This document shows, one piece after another, positions 48,447-60,990 of a stretch of DNA of 64,000 nucleotides; position 1 is the first letter of the stretch, and each line of letters begins with the position of its first letter. The stretch comes from Branchiostoma belcheri (taxonomy: Eukaryota > Chordata > Leptocardii > Amphioxiformes > Branchiostomatidae): the NCBI RefSeq assembly GCF_001625305.1, contig NW_017804254.1:1933338-1997337 (forward strand). Reading direction: 5' to 3'. Position numbers and translations under genes: made by a program. The notes under the pieces were generated by a model. It worked only from the letters and a program-made list of their open reading frames with translations. It had not been told where the DNA came from and searched no databases.

Positions 48447-51400
48447 TCATATGAAAATTTCATCACCAAATCTGGTCATGCATTTCTTCATATGTCTTGT
48501 TAAACAAAAAAGCCTGGCGTCCAGTCCTTCATATAAGTTCACTTTGCCAAAGTAAGATTTGAAGGAGCCCACATCAATAGTCTCATTCCAAAGAGATTGT
48601 CGCAGTCTAGATGAGAGAGTTTTGTCCGATCGTTTTTCGTCGTTGAATCGTTTAATTATGGAGAAAGTTTGCTTCGTAAATCGACAGTTCACGAAGTGGA
48701 CCGAAGGCATGACGTCATGGTTCGAGCAGATCTTCGGACAGGCGTCGTGTTTCTCCGCTGATGCTCGGGTGCCTTCGGGTTGAAGAAGTGCAGGACATCT
48801 GAGAATGGACTCGCACGCTTTGGTGGAAACTTTAGGCCAAAACGCTTTACCGTTATCGTAACTAACAAAACGTAACTCCGAGATAGCCAGATTTTTTCTT
48901 GTAGGATTGTGAATTAAGAAATTAAACACGAAGAGATCAGCAAGATCCCGCAACATTTGCATCGTTACTTCAGCTTTTTCGAGCGTAGAATAGTTTGCAC
49001 TGTGCTTGAAGAATTCTCTAACTTGAGGATGTAGCTCTACATTTTCTATTGTGGACTTCATTTTTCCTACAACAATAACATCCAGGGAATAATGACGTTC
49101 ATGTTCACTTTTCTGAAGATGCCGTGCCATAAACCGTATGCTTTTAGACGTCGTCTTTGTTTCAACGTCAGTAAGGTACCACCCAAGCGTTTCCCTTTTA
49201 CCGCTGAAATTTTCCACCACCTCCCCTTGCACGTTGATCACACCGTTAATCGGGACAGTTCCGTCCAGTCGCAGCCGTCGTGCAGCGGTGACGGCCACAC
49301 GACCCAGCCCGAGCAGACGATCGAGGTGATACGCTACCAGCTCAGCCAGCCCTTCGTTCATCACGTACCCGTCCATTTCCTCTCGCTCCTCGCCACCGAC
49401 AACTTTCAAGTATGCTACAGTTCCGTCCGCGAACTTTGCGAGAATGTAGTCTCTACCGTGTACCAAGTATGCTTCCGTGATGGGGAACGTCTTGTACACC
49501 TTCCTGAGAAAGTTGTCGAACTTGTCGTTGTTGTTATCCTCGCAAAGAGCGTTGTATTCCGCGACGAGGACGGACACTCGCCCGTCTACTTCCTCGTAGA
49601 TTTCAGGGTCTTCTTTCAACACGAGTGGCGCCATGGCAGGGTGCGACTCCACTTCCCTCCGAAACTGTGTCCCGAGGCTAGGAACCTGTCAGTTAGTAAG
49701 TGGATGAGAATAAGACTTACTGAAAGAAAATCATTTCTGTGACTGATACGTTGCGCGTACCTGGTTCATCTGATCAGTTGATATTCCAAGATTCATTATA
49801 CATTATCATTCGTTGTGTTATCCACCATAGAAAGCACCCACGCCATCTAAGATTGAAGAAAAATTTTATCCACATTTTCTATTAACGTTTATTCCTTGAA
49901 AGGCAGAGAAATGTAAAATGCTAAAAGACAAAAATAATTGGTCAAATAGATGAAGGAACCTGACGGATTTGGAAAGAATGAAAGATAAGATACGTATTTA
50001 GGATGTTACGTTAGCCACAGATACATCTTTATGAAATCTGCACTTACCTTTGATGATACTGCGTTCATCTGCTTCAACCTGTTGATCATATCTTCAGGTA
50101 CCTGACACACATGTCGTTTGGTAAACAGGATGTCATAGAGGCGTCCGAGTCGGTCTCTAGAAACAAAAACAGAAGCACAAGAAGGCATTAGAATTAAAAC
50201 GTTCACAAGCTTGTATATATAGATAGATAGATATAGCAGTAAATATAAACCCAGAAAACATGTTATTTTCGACAGTTTTCAATCCCTACTAGATACATAA
50301 TCCTTCCCCTCCATTTCGTAAACTGATTTTGGCCTTTCAAATGTTCGCTACATAGTTTTCACACCCCAAAGGCTCACGATGTCTTCATTGTTTGTAGTTG
50401 TGGACAGGTATGTCATTTGGGGACAACAAAGAATCATCTTGTCTGAAGCCACCCAACCTTAAAAAAATGATGTTGTATCTGAAAAGAACAGATACTAACT
50501 CAATCAGACTACTGTAGAACAGATGTTACAGCTATCCTTTAAAGGGCAAAGGCCACCAATTGGCGCATGCCCAGAGGGCCCAGTGTGAGACCCCTTTGAG
50601 TGCAGCCAAACCAACTGAAAACAGCCTTTTTCTTGGTATGTGTGGATAAATGCTGGCATTTTCCAGCTGGAGAGTTATTTCTATTTCTATTAACTTGAAA
50701 AAACTGGCTGTTAGTGTTGTTTTGGCTGCTTGGTAGGTTCTAAAACTAATCCCATCTTCTTGTCTTTTGGTGGTCTTCAAGGGGGTCAGAGGTCATGCTG
50801 ACAGTGTTTGCATTCACGAGTTACACATTCCCAGGATCCTTTGCGCCCAGGGTAGGTCACGTGGGCGTCAGGGTAGGGAAAGGTCGCGGAAAACCACGTG
50901 ACTCATCCTCGGCTCTGGTCGGAAGAAGTCGGAAGTGTTCGCGAGCGCTCGGAAATTTCAAAAATGGCTGACACCACTGCCGGCGGCGGGAGGCACGTAG
51001 TTTTTCACGGCGTTCGTACGGCAAAGCGGCATCGAATTTTTGCTCCATGACTATCGGTATGGGATAGGATAGGGTTGATTCAATATACTACGTGAAAATG
51101 TGAATGCTCCCAGCCTACTATCGGCCAGATATCGCTTAGGGCACCTTCTTCCGACCAAAGCCGAGGATGAGTCACGTGGTTTACCGAGACCTTTCCCTAC
51201 CCTGACGCCCACGTGACCTACCCTGGGCGCAAAGGATCCTGGGAATGTGCAACTCGTGAATTCTGCCGTGCCAGGTATCGCTGGTCAAAAAGTGAAATTT
51301 TTTGACTAAATGGACAATTTGGAAGTTGGACTACCCTGTCAATATGTGTTTGCAATAGTTGAACACTCAAGTAGGTGATTGTTGACAGCTCAGTTCTTAG

Positions 51401-54361
51401 ATGTTTTCCATATATTCCAATAGGAGCTGGAATTAGTGGGCTGTGCCCTAAAACTTCTCGGAATGCCCCCCTCCCCAAGCACAACTGTTTGCTACGAAGC
51501 GCTCAAAGCGGAGTTGAATCAAACTGCAGATTGCTGTTCACCTGTATGGTGCTGGGACATCGATGGCCGCCACCCTCTCCGGCACCAGGCAGCGGTCGTT
51601 GTCGATCAGCACATAGTTGTTGGTCTCCATGTTGACGAAGTCGGAGTGTTTTGATTTCATGCAGTTCCCAATGTAGAGGAAAGCCACGTACTTGTGGAAG
51701 TTGTTGGGATGGGCAAGCTCGGCAAGCTTGACCGTCATGTGAGTGTAGATGCCTGGGGAAAGTACCGAAAACATGCTCATGTCAGACAATATGATTCTAG
51801 TTGTGTACTGACTTCATAGATGTGTGCAGCAACGGGTATGTTATCAATTCATTTCGATTAAATTGCATTGCAAATCATCTGACTTAAAAGATAAGAATGC
51901 AAGATCCATCATGCCAAAAATATGGAATGAAAACTAAGCTCAAGGATAAATAGTTTGTTGCAAGCACTTGTTGTACGTTTTTAAACGGCACATTTAGGTT
52001 GAATTTCAATATAAGACGATCTCACATTTAGCGTTTAGCTTCCAGTACAACTTGTCATACATGTACTCTGCAGTGTTCTTTCAATATTGATATGTTTTTG
52101 TTCAAATATCAAGAATAGATAAACGAATCAAAAATATATTTTTCTCAAAACTTAATAAATACAAACAGAATACTTGCCAATATTTGGGAGAAATGCGGTG
52201 ACGAAAGCTGACAGAGCGCCATGTTGACTGTAGGGACACAGCAGTGACGCCTTGATGAGTGCAGAACTTCTGTCCCGGATGTGGGAGAAGTCCAGGACCA
52301 CGCCGAATGACTTGGAGGTCAAGTTGGTGTGCATCACCTGATCCAAGTAGTGCGTCTTCATCTCTCGCAGGTGGCTCTCACCCTATTAAAAAAGTCCCGC
52401 ATTATAATCATATCAATAATAGATATTGAATGCTTATCTGTGCCTTAAGCTTTATATATTAAGGGGGGCAATGTACAAGAATTGCGTCACTTCTTGTTTC
52501 ATCAGTCTTTCCCCTCCTGACATCTGCTTGGTTTTTATTCATACGGTAAACCATGGAACAACCCAAACATCTATGTATGCAAAGGAACAATGAATATATG
52601 AAGTATTCACCTGATAGTGATGAAGATCACTGTAAGCTGACTTGACGTGAACCTTCTGTATGACACAGTCACTATCGGTGTATTGGTACATGTCTGCAGA
52701 AAACGTCACCCCGCAACCTTCATTGGGTATCTTCGTGTAGATAGTGGCGCGTTTCACATCCCGTATGTTTCTCATGCTCCAGTGCTCATAGTTTCCGAAC
52801 TCCAGGGAAGACGCGTTCTTGCAACAGTCACTACACAAGTCTACCCTCTGCAACTGGATATGAGTAAGCTTGCTCTGCGCGTAGCCTGACAGAAAACACT
52901 TAGACGGCAGCAGATCCACTGCAAAATCACAATCCGCATGGTGAAGGTTTATTTCCGGCTGCTGACAAGATTCAGAGCGTCTAAGACTAAGTGTTGAACG
53001 GCTTCTTTTAACAGTGGAGCTTTTACTTACAAAGAAACATTTCAGTTTAACGTTTACTGATCCTGTGTCCGTGTCAGTCTGCTCCACTCCTTTGCTGAAC
53101 ACTCGCAAGTTCTTTTCACTGTTGGCCACCGCCAGAGAATTTCTTAACGTAAGAGTCCCACTGGTAGATGCTCTTGCCTCCCCGTCACCGTACCAAACCC
53201 CGAACTTGTTCTGAACCATGGCGCTGTTCGTCACGAGGACCAGTTGCTTGTCGCGACCGTTCTTTGCGCGTAGACCAACCAGGCAACTTCGCATGATCGA
53301 GCTCTTTATGGTTACGCTACTGCCGGATGTTGACACGCATGCCTGGGAAAAATCCTCCACGATGGTGGCTTCGATGTTGAGACTGGATCCGATGATGTTT
53401 ATTCCTACTCCTTCTCCACCAGTGAAAACACTGAAAAAAGCAGTAGAGACAATAGCAAAGAAATAAGGGATAATTGTGTCAAAATGCGCCAAAATACATG
53501 TTCCGATTATATGTTCAACAATGATCAGTAATCTGCAGCATAAATGTTTGACACCCTTCTCCTGTATATTTGAACATAGCACAAAGGATCATACTTCAAG
53601 CTCTGATTTCTGCCGCCAGTTAACTGAATTATATATAAATGGATATATTTTCAATAACTTTTTAGATTAAGCGGGGATTAAGCACAGTAGGCACAGGACA
53701 ATTCAAGCCTCACATACTCCTATAAGTTGTAATTCGTAAAGAAATAAACTACCTGTTTGATATTCGTGAAATCTTTTTCCCGAGAGACGACTGTTCAGGT
53801 TGGTCAAACGTAAAGCCGTCTCCGATTGGCTGAGGTGATGCCACGTGGTTACGACTGGTTTCCGTGACGTAAACGTTCTCCATGGTAACCGTTGCCCGCT
53901 GAACGAAGCCGCCATCTTTGCACCTTGAGATGATGATGTTTTTGAGCTAGAGCAAGATTAATTCAAAGGTAACGTTAAAGATGAGCTGAAAGCAGAACTC
54001 CTTTTCACATCAGAAATTGATAACGAATTGATGCAGCTTGTTAGAAATGTCACACAATGTTGCCTATTGTCTATCGTAGTGCAAAGTTTCCAGGCTACCA
54101 TACCTTAATTGTGCATCGTTCCCCTCCTAATCCCGGGCCGGCATTGTCCATGATACCTCCGCCTGAAAAGTCGACTTCAGATCCCTCCTCAACACTCAAT
54201 ACCGCATTGGCGTGACGGCTAGCAAATCTGTGCAAGAAAAAATAAAAATATTTTATTTGACGATAAAGTGTAACGGTGCAGTGTGTGTGTGTGAGAGGGG
54301 TGCATATATGTATTCGTATGTGTGCTTGTATGCTGTGTGTACTGTATGTGTGTGTGTGTAC

Positions 54362-54418
<57 letters not shown>

Positions 54419-55577
54419 AAGTTCAGAAATTAGTCGTAATTTCTTACCGAGAGTGCTGATCTGCAAATGCGCCTCCTTGTGTAAGCCAGGTGTTGTGCAG
54501 TGCCCCTAGCGACTTTTCACCAAACCGCACAGAGCTCCACGACCTGCGTTCGCCGTTTTCGCTCGGTTGAACGGTGAAAACGACGGGTTGACCGTCTGGA
54601 GCTCCGATTGTTGCTTTCCCGAGAACGTTTATACTTGCTCCTGAAGACATCAAAACAAACACTCCTGGTTCCACCACTAGTGTTGCTGACTTTGGCACCG
54701 TTACAGGGCCCTCAACCACCACAAACCCTGCTCTCCACTTCAGTGCATTCCCTTCCAGTGTTCCATTGTGGACCATGCGCAGTTTCTCTCGGTCAGATAA
54801 CTTAAAACCGTTTATTCTGACGCTGGCATGACATGACTCGGCAGGGGCGTGGTCACCTTGCGTTTCCACGGTAACGGAAAGCTGTATAAGTCCAGCTTTG
54901 GAGACGGTCAAGTTCATTGTTCCGACACCGTAGTACAACGTCACTGTTGGGATAGGGGTGGCGCTGACCGGGTTTAAACGTACGGTCGCGTAAGAACGGG
55001 GGACGAACTTGATGTTACCGCGGACAACTGCAATCTTCACCGGAAACACGGCGTCGACGGAGACGATGGGTGGGGCAGAGACTTCCGCCTTGCACGATTC
55101 GCTGAAGCTGGTGACGGATTGTGGAAATTCATGGCTGACATGGTTGAGGCCGAAATTCGTAAGAAGGATTATGACCATAGCCAGGACGATCACTAGGAGC
55201 GTCACCCTACGTAAGGAAGAATGCTGCAGACAAAGGCCTGGAATAGATCAAGGACAAAAGTCATGATGTTATAGAGGTGGTCAAGTTCGTGTTCACATTA
55301 ACAGGAAATAAAGTTTCTTAGCATAACAGAAGTAGAACAGAAACATATAATCTTGCAATACTTTTTGTACAAGCGATAGAGTGTAAAGATAATAAGCTAA
55401 TAGCGCCACAGACACTATTCTTAGCTGTTTTGAGGACTAGTTGTCACGTTTCATCCCGCTTGAACCGTGTATGTACTGCCTTCTCAAGTACTGCTCCTTT
55501 ATAACTTCGTGGTGTTGAAAACTCATATTTAAAAATCCCTATAATACGTTTGTCCTGGTACCTGTTTTGACCGCCAT
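48447..55577 (-). CDS. Type II membrane beta-helix protein with two Four-jointed/GASK1-like kinase modules, 1235 aa
   Basis: Exons in transcript order: 55577-55562 (ATG), 55237-54448, 54227-54104, 53946-53753, 53430-52611, 52382-52178, 51752-51542, 50156-50048, 49685-48447 (TGA); all phases agree. After a short basic cytoplasmic tail (LRR), residues 17-34 are a membrane anchor (VTLLVIVLAMVIILL). Residues about 174-488 are a right-handed beta-helix (VTVPKSATLVVEPGV, later rungs with SSVTIKSSIM and TSGTLTLRNS). A Cys-rich linker follows. Module A (about 649-823) is C-lobe-like: YIGNCMK (Asn746) and VLIDND (Asp767). Module B (about 824-1235) has N- and C-lobes: AKFADGTVAYLKV, ELVAYHLDRLLGLGRVAV, FLIHNPTRKN and SYDNGKAF (Asp1100). 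Fam20/Four-jointed kinases use NxDR at the catalytic loop; here it reads NCMK and NPTR, so the catalytic Asp is missing in both, while the metal-binding Asp remains. The intron after 52178 uses a GC donor (GCAAGT). The 16-nt first exon is the least certain part. Confidence 0.78.
50811..51267. repeat. Foldback element with roughly 125-bp arms
   Basis: Left arm (about 50811-50935) and right arm (about 51147-51267) are inverted copies: CAGGATCCTTTGCGCCCAGG and GGTAGGTCACGTGGGCGTCA on the left reappear inverted on the right. Each arm holds two CACGTG E-boxes. The roughly 210-bp spacer contains a 28-codon ORF from 50964 (MADTTAGGGRHVV..). It sits in the intron between exons 7 and 8 of the beta-helix gene. 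Confidence 0.85.
54284..54416. repeat. (GT)n microsatellite
   Basis: GT-rich tract, pure from about 54366 to 54414, in the intron between exons 2 and 3 of the beta-helix gene. It generates Cys/Val and Thr/His ORFs that are not genes. Confidence 0.95.
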
Positions 55578-57395
55578 GACGAGTTATATGCAGGTGCAGC
55601 GATCCTTTGTTGTCATGATTCTTCTGTTGTCGCTCCTATATCATGGTATCATTGTACCTGTGCGAGAACATGGAGAAAATAACCAAGTACATGTGTATAG
55701 TTCAGAATGTGACATCCCATACCTATATCTGAAATGATTCGTAAACAGGATGGACTAGACATTTTCTTATTGAGGTGAGGTATGATACTATATTATTTTC
55801 ATTTTTCAATGCAAAACGGTTTTTACGACACCGTTGCGCAAGACGTTCAATCGTCTCCTACGAGTAAATAGAGGTCAAGGTTGTATGTAGTTATGATTCG
55901 TACCTCGTCGAACTGTTGAATAATAATTAATGAATGAACACATTACATATAATCTCAGATTCACATATACAGTTACAACCTCCGTACATTGTACAAAATG
56001 TCACCGATCGGTGCAAATGCCTCTTCTTTTTATTTTGTTTAATGAATGATGTGGTGCAATCATTTAATGTGTGTATTTTTTCAACGTTGCCCATTATAGA
56101 TCATGTAGATTACTTGTACATTTAAGTGTACTGTGGAGTTACAGACTATTGAATTGTCAGATTAACATAATCCATACTGAGAATATTCTCAGCGAGTTGT
56201 TTGAATTGAATTATGAGGCCATGTAACTGTCGGTGAACTTAACATACCGAGGTCGACACACACCAAGTAATGTCATGTTTCTGAAGGTTAGGAAACCTTT
56301 GTAACGTAGAATAAATAAATCATTAACATCAATAAAACGCTTGCAATTTTTCTGAGTATAGACTAGTGCTGTGAAAACAAGCAAGCAAGAAAAACTGAAC
56401 ACAAAGGACTAACTTTGATATGCCCTCCATGACATTATGATGTTTACATCTGTACTGATCCATGAAAAGTTTTCTTTCGTGCTTGTGCATATCCATCTGC
56501 GAATACGAAAGGAAGGGTACGTAATCAACATGTACAGCACATGCCAGTACATATATTATCCGCTTCAACAATGAAGCCTGGCCTTATGGAGTACAAGGCT
56601 TTCTGTTAACAGGGAGTTGGAAAAAACATACATCTTGAATACTTCATACAATACCTGGAATAATACTTCAATAGTCTCACATTATAACCATCGTGCCAAA
56701 GCGCACGTTCTAGATTGTTAACGAGTCTGACGTGTTACAGACTGCATTGTTCACTATTCAAATTATTGTTCCAACAGAATATGCTTAGCATACATGCACT
56801 GGCGCCGTACACGCAGTTACAGAACGTACACAGAAGCATTCACGGTAGTACCTTGCCGGGTCAAATCCCTCGTACGTGCGTACATACCGTCGTTGCCTCG
56901 GCTGCAAAGATGCCCCCAACTTGAGCAACAACAAGTCACCGCGGCCGCTGTTTACAATATCACACAGTATAGCGTTCAGGCCATGCCGGCTAAGTGTGCA
57001 GCAGTCAACGCGTGCTTTGCATGCTTGAGTGACTCTTGCCTCTTACGTGTAATTTTTGCCGGAGTGCATTAAGTTCGTAACTCACCCAAGCGTTCAATAA
57101 CACAGAAAAATTCTCCTGTACTCCATCTGAGCTAATTGCTAAATCGATGCGCTCCCTTTCCATTAGGTAATTGCAGCTCCCCACGCAAGGTTTGAAACAA
57201 AGTGGAACACTTTGAAGTACTCGACCCGAACCTAGATTGCAATGGTTTGTGATCTTTAAATTACTTGTGCACTTTCATACTGTTAAAAGGTGCGTGCAGC
57301 CAAAGAATCATTTTCCTGAGAGGTAGAATTAGAAAGGCTAGGGTTGGCTCTATCGTTCTGCCCAGCTACATTCTGTCCAGGCAAAACTTCAATCT

Positions 57396-57601
57396 GCATG
57401 AAAGTTCATCTGAGTTGGTAAATTACATTATGAAAAACTTAAACTGTTCTCCAACCTTTGACCCTTTGCTGACGTCACACGTGGGAAAAATCACGTGTCC
57501 ACAGCATTTGGGTCAGATAGCTGAGGAAGACTGAGTGATTCAGTCGAAAATTTCTGGTGAGTCAAATCTTGAGTTGGAGAACAGTTTAAGTTTTTCATAA
57601 T
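57396..57601. mobile_element. GACCCAGTG hairpin family (copy 3) with 13-bp target duplication
   Basis: A 206-bp element flanked by AAAACTTCAATCT at 57383-57395 and 57602-57614. It has a perfect 28-bp inverted pair at 57428-57455 and 57573-57600 (TTATGAAAAACTTAAACTGT..). The core (TTTGACCC, GACGTCACACGTG, CACGTGTCCA, TTTGGGTCAG, GAGGAAGACTGAGTGA) matches copies 1 and 2. No coding capacity. Confidence 0.75.
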
Positions 57602-58455
57602 AAAACTTCAATCTATCAAGAAAAGAAATTGAAGGTCGATTACATCACGAATTGCATGCAGTTTTGGTACCCATAAGGAAAAATTTAAATGCTTATAATC
57701 AGTGTAAGTTAAGTCTGGCATGACGTGCCGACAAGTACAAGGTGCCATTGTGACCTTTAAGTTGAGCCATAATAATTTTTGGGGAGCGTAATTACACAAA
57801 GTGAACGTATACAACTATACGGCATATTTTTCACTTGACTACCGTATCCAACAGCAATTTTTAATTCGCGAATGCCTTCCACGGAGTGGATGCAAAACAA
57901 AGGATCAGGGCGTACTTCTCATTCTACTAAAACCACTCTTATTGGATGTGACTGACGGAGAACGGATGTTCCGCCCATTCCATTACCTGATGAGTTGGAA
58001 GGTATTTGTGTATGGATGATTACATTTACACATACACATATGGGCCTTGGCATGAGAAGGACAAAGGTCTCAAAGCACGGGAACTAAAATAAATAAATTT
58101 TCACGTTTTTGTTGACAGTTCATGTTTAGCTTCACAGTGATGGCACGCTCAGAAAAGGTTGTCTTTAAAACAATAGGTTGAGGTGTTAATGGCTCAGCTT
58201 TTCCAAATATCTCCGCTCACTGAATGCTAGACAGTCACGCTGCCTTTGCATGCATGTAAACTCACCTGAACTTCAGTATATGGTGACATTCCTACTTTTC
58301 TGCACACGCAGAGCGTAGGGACGTCTATATATATACCCCCATGATTTAAGATAAGATGACTTAGGAGTTCTGTACATACATGTCCATTATGTGGAAAATG
58401 ACCCCATCAGTAAAATGAGGTTGTAAACTTACTTGATTAGGTCTGCTCAACTTAG

Positions 58456-58554
58456 CTAGTGGCCTGCGTCAAAGTCAGCCGTCCTCCTGCACAGCGTCCT
58501 GCGCCATACTTGGCGGTCGTCGGCGAGTCTCTTTAAGTCCTCCAGAGTCAGACT
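58456..58554 (-). pseudogene. C-terminal fragment of a non-LTR retrotransposon ORF2
   Basis: The minus strand encodes 32 residues and TAG: SLTLEDLKRLADDRQVWR then TLCRRTADFDAGH. The pattern (acidic helix, DR.xWR, CRRTAD near the stop) resembles the extreme C-terminus of LINE reverse-transcriptase polyproteins. Nothing upstream matches, so it would be a 5'-truncated insertion. Confidence 0.45.
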
Positions 58555-58719
58555 GGGTTGGTGGGAGGTTGTAAAGCATTAGCAAAATTTACTAGAGTTC
58601 CACGATCTCATACCTTCACTAAATTATATTAATCTGTCGAACTATACATGTTTGTAATTGGAATTGTATCAGTTGATCATATTCTACACCCAATGACAGG
58701 CTTAGCTTACCAATGAAGG

Positions 58720-58890
58720 CTATTCCAGCACAGGAGCTGCCCACCAGCCATAAATTCGTAACCCAATCATGTCCAGATGACGAAATATCAAAACCGGAAC
58801 TTCCGCTGTAGTACCATAACAAGTCACTAGGGGACTCAAAATCATTACCAAGACCAACTCACCTGCCAAGTATCGAAACAATCTATCTAC
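58720..58890. repeat. Dispersed repeat (copy of the 24590 family)
   Basis: ATATCAAAACCGGAACTTCC, GTACCATAACAAGTCACTAG and CACCTGCCAAGTATC match the 24590-24890 element in order. The microsatellite part is missing here. Confidence 0.65.
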
Positions 58891-58989
58891 GCCTTCTTGT
58901 GTGATTTGGGCATTGCTATGTTGCCATGTAGAGCCGGGGTTATGTCGATCAGGGAATTCGAAGTACCCGGCTCACGGCTTTACTGCCAA

Positions 58990-59050
58990 CTATTTTTTAC
59001 CTCCATGAAAAATGGAGGTATTGTTTTTGGCGTGTCGACGTCTGTCTGTG

Positions 59051-59081
<31 letters not shown>

Positions 59082-59245
59082 GTGTTTGTGTTTCCGCACA
59101 TTTGTAGTCAGCATAAGTTTATAACACCTTTATGGATTGTGATGATATTTGGTATGCTGGTACAAAGGTCAAGGTCAAACATTGTCCTCCTGGTGGATGA
59201 CCTTGGTACTGCAGCAGAACTTCCGGTTTTTGTATCTTTTGTCCT
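58990..59245. repeat. Dispersed repeat, inverted copy with (GTCT)n
   Basis: AAAATGGAGGTATTGTTTTT, a (GTCT)n run at about 59039-59080, ATTGTGATGATATTTGGT and GCAGCAGAACTTCCGG are the inverse of the 24590/60670 family. This orientation places the microsatellite near the left end. Confidence 0.65.
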
Positions 59246-60659
59246 GAACATGATATGGACTTGACTTTTTGGTGACAGATAGCTTTTCCTGTCGGCAATT
59301 AATATCAATATCCGAAATATTAATTTGGTTGCGTATGTATATATTGTGCCACAAATGGCAGCCACAATCTTTCGCCAGTCGTTTTATCCAGTTGTCTGGT
59401 TTATTTTCTATGACTTTAGAACGTGTGACATGTACAGAGTACCAACCAACGGTGATTTAGGCGTTGCTAGAAAAGTTTTTTTTTATTACAGTGGAATACA
59501 GTCACCTCCAACAAGCAAAGAAAGGCATCGGAATAATTTACCATTTACGTCATAGCTTACTATTTATTTAATATTAAAAGTGTCCACTTTGGCCTTATCG
59601 GTTAAGCACCCACCTGACTTGTTTTGTCCCCGCGGCTACATTCAGGTATAAGCCGGAAGGCGAATCAACAACATGGTTGTGCTATTTATACTTATTATCT
59701 TTCATAAATGCTACTTTTGAAGGATTGGCTCTTTTTACAGCATGGGATCATGCCAAGTCACAATTGTGCCCTACGTGGCATAGACTGCCATTCTCGCATA
59801 GCTGAAGTTGTAGGGCTATTAACAATTAGGATTTTACCATGGTCCCATGGTACCATGACCCAGGAGATTTTTGCTGCTCGAACTTGACCATGACTTTTTG
59901 TTCACATCGTCTTTCTCACAGTGTTTTTCTTTTCTAAAGAGGGGCAAGGGGCAGTGTATTCCTGTATTTCAGCTATTACTCTGCCATGTACACCAACACC
60001 AACACAATTACATTTCGTCAAAACTACATGAAATGAAACCCTGACTTATTCCCTCTCTGCTATTCTTTTCAAGATTGATGTTTGAATAACCACATATACT
60101 TTCTGACACTTAAAAAGTAGCAGCTGTAGCTACAATCGACTTTGTATGCGTTGTTGTTGTTGACATGACTGCCTGAAGCACTTATTTTGTAACGGTTTAA
60201 AACTACATAATACATCTGATCAAAATTGACGTGTTTACCTTTGGCTTCCCTTCGTAAGTACAGTCATTCAGATCAATCTTGCCTCTTTTTGTGGGTCCGT
60301 CCTCTTCACATACATGTATTGCTTTGACGTGACAAAAAATGACACTAAGGTAGAAGGTACTCTGCAGATATTGGGGAGGGGGCGTAGTTGTAACATCATC
60401 CTGTCAGAAAATGGCGTCAGTTTTGAACTTCTCTCCACCTACAGTTCACAGAACACCACCTGAGTGTCATGCCAACCTGCAGGGGCCGTTGTGTCGTCTG
60501 AAACCTGGACCAGCTTCTTCCATTGGTCCGTATTTTGGGAGTATGACGTGGCCACCTCTCCGCCAATTAGAGAGGTTCAGTATTGCCAAGTTAGCACTTA
60601 TGGCATGGCTGGCAATGGTCCAACAGGTCCCCTCAGATTAAGTATTTCTAAAGTTATTT

Positions 60660-60891
60660 TGTTCCAGGCAAAGCTACTAGGGGGGCCCATATTTTGTTCT
60701 TCTCATCAAAAGTTACCTAAATATCATTATCAAATGCCACGGAATGTCCAAGACGAAAGATAATGAAGGTCTGCTGCAGTAAAAAAAAGGCCTGCAAGGG
60801 CACTTTGACTCAAAATTTACATGTACCCACCTACCAAATATCATTACAATCCATAAATGTCTTCCAAAGTCGTTGCTGGCCCAAAAACAAA

Positions 60892-60969
<78 letters not shown>

Positions 60970-60990
60970 GAAAACATCACCTCCATTTTC
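60660..60990. repeat. Dispersed repeat with long (CA)n
   Basis: Family text (AAAGCTACTAGGGGGGCCCA, CACCTACCAAATATCATTAC) runs into AAACAAACA then an uninterrupted (CA)n at about 60896-60967, and ends CCGAAAACATCACCTCCATT, the inverse of the start of the 58990 copy. Confidence 0.75.

Noticed and set aside
48447-49652. 401-codon minus ORF as a single-exon gene
   Set aside because: Its apparent start is an internal GTG. The frame is open upstream to an acceptor at 49685 and joins the previous exon in phase, so it is the terminal exon of a larger gene.
49092-49742. 216-codon plus-strand ORF
   Set aside because: It is antisense to the conserved kinase exon and has no recognisable domain; it is a shadow frame.
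54212-54509. Cys/Val-rich ORFs
   Set aside because: Translation of a (GT)n microsatellite.
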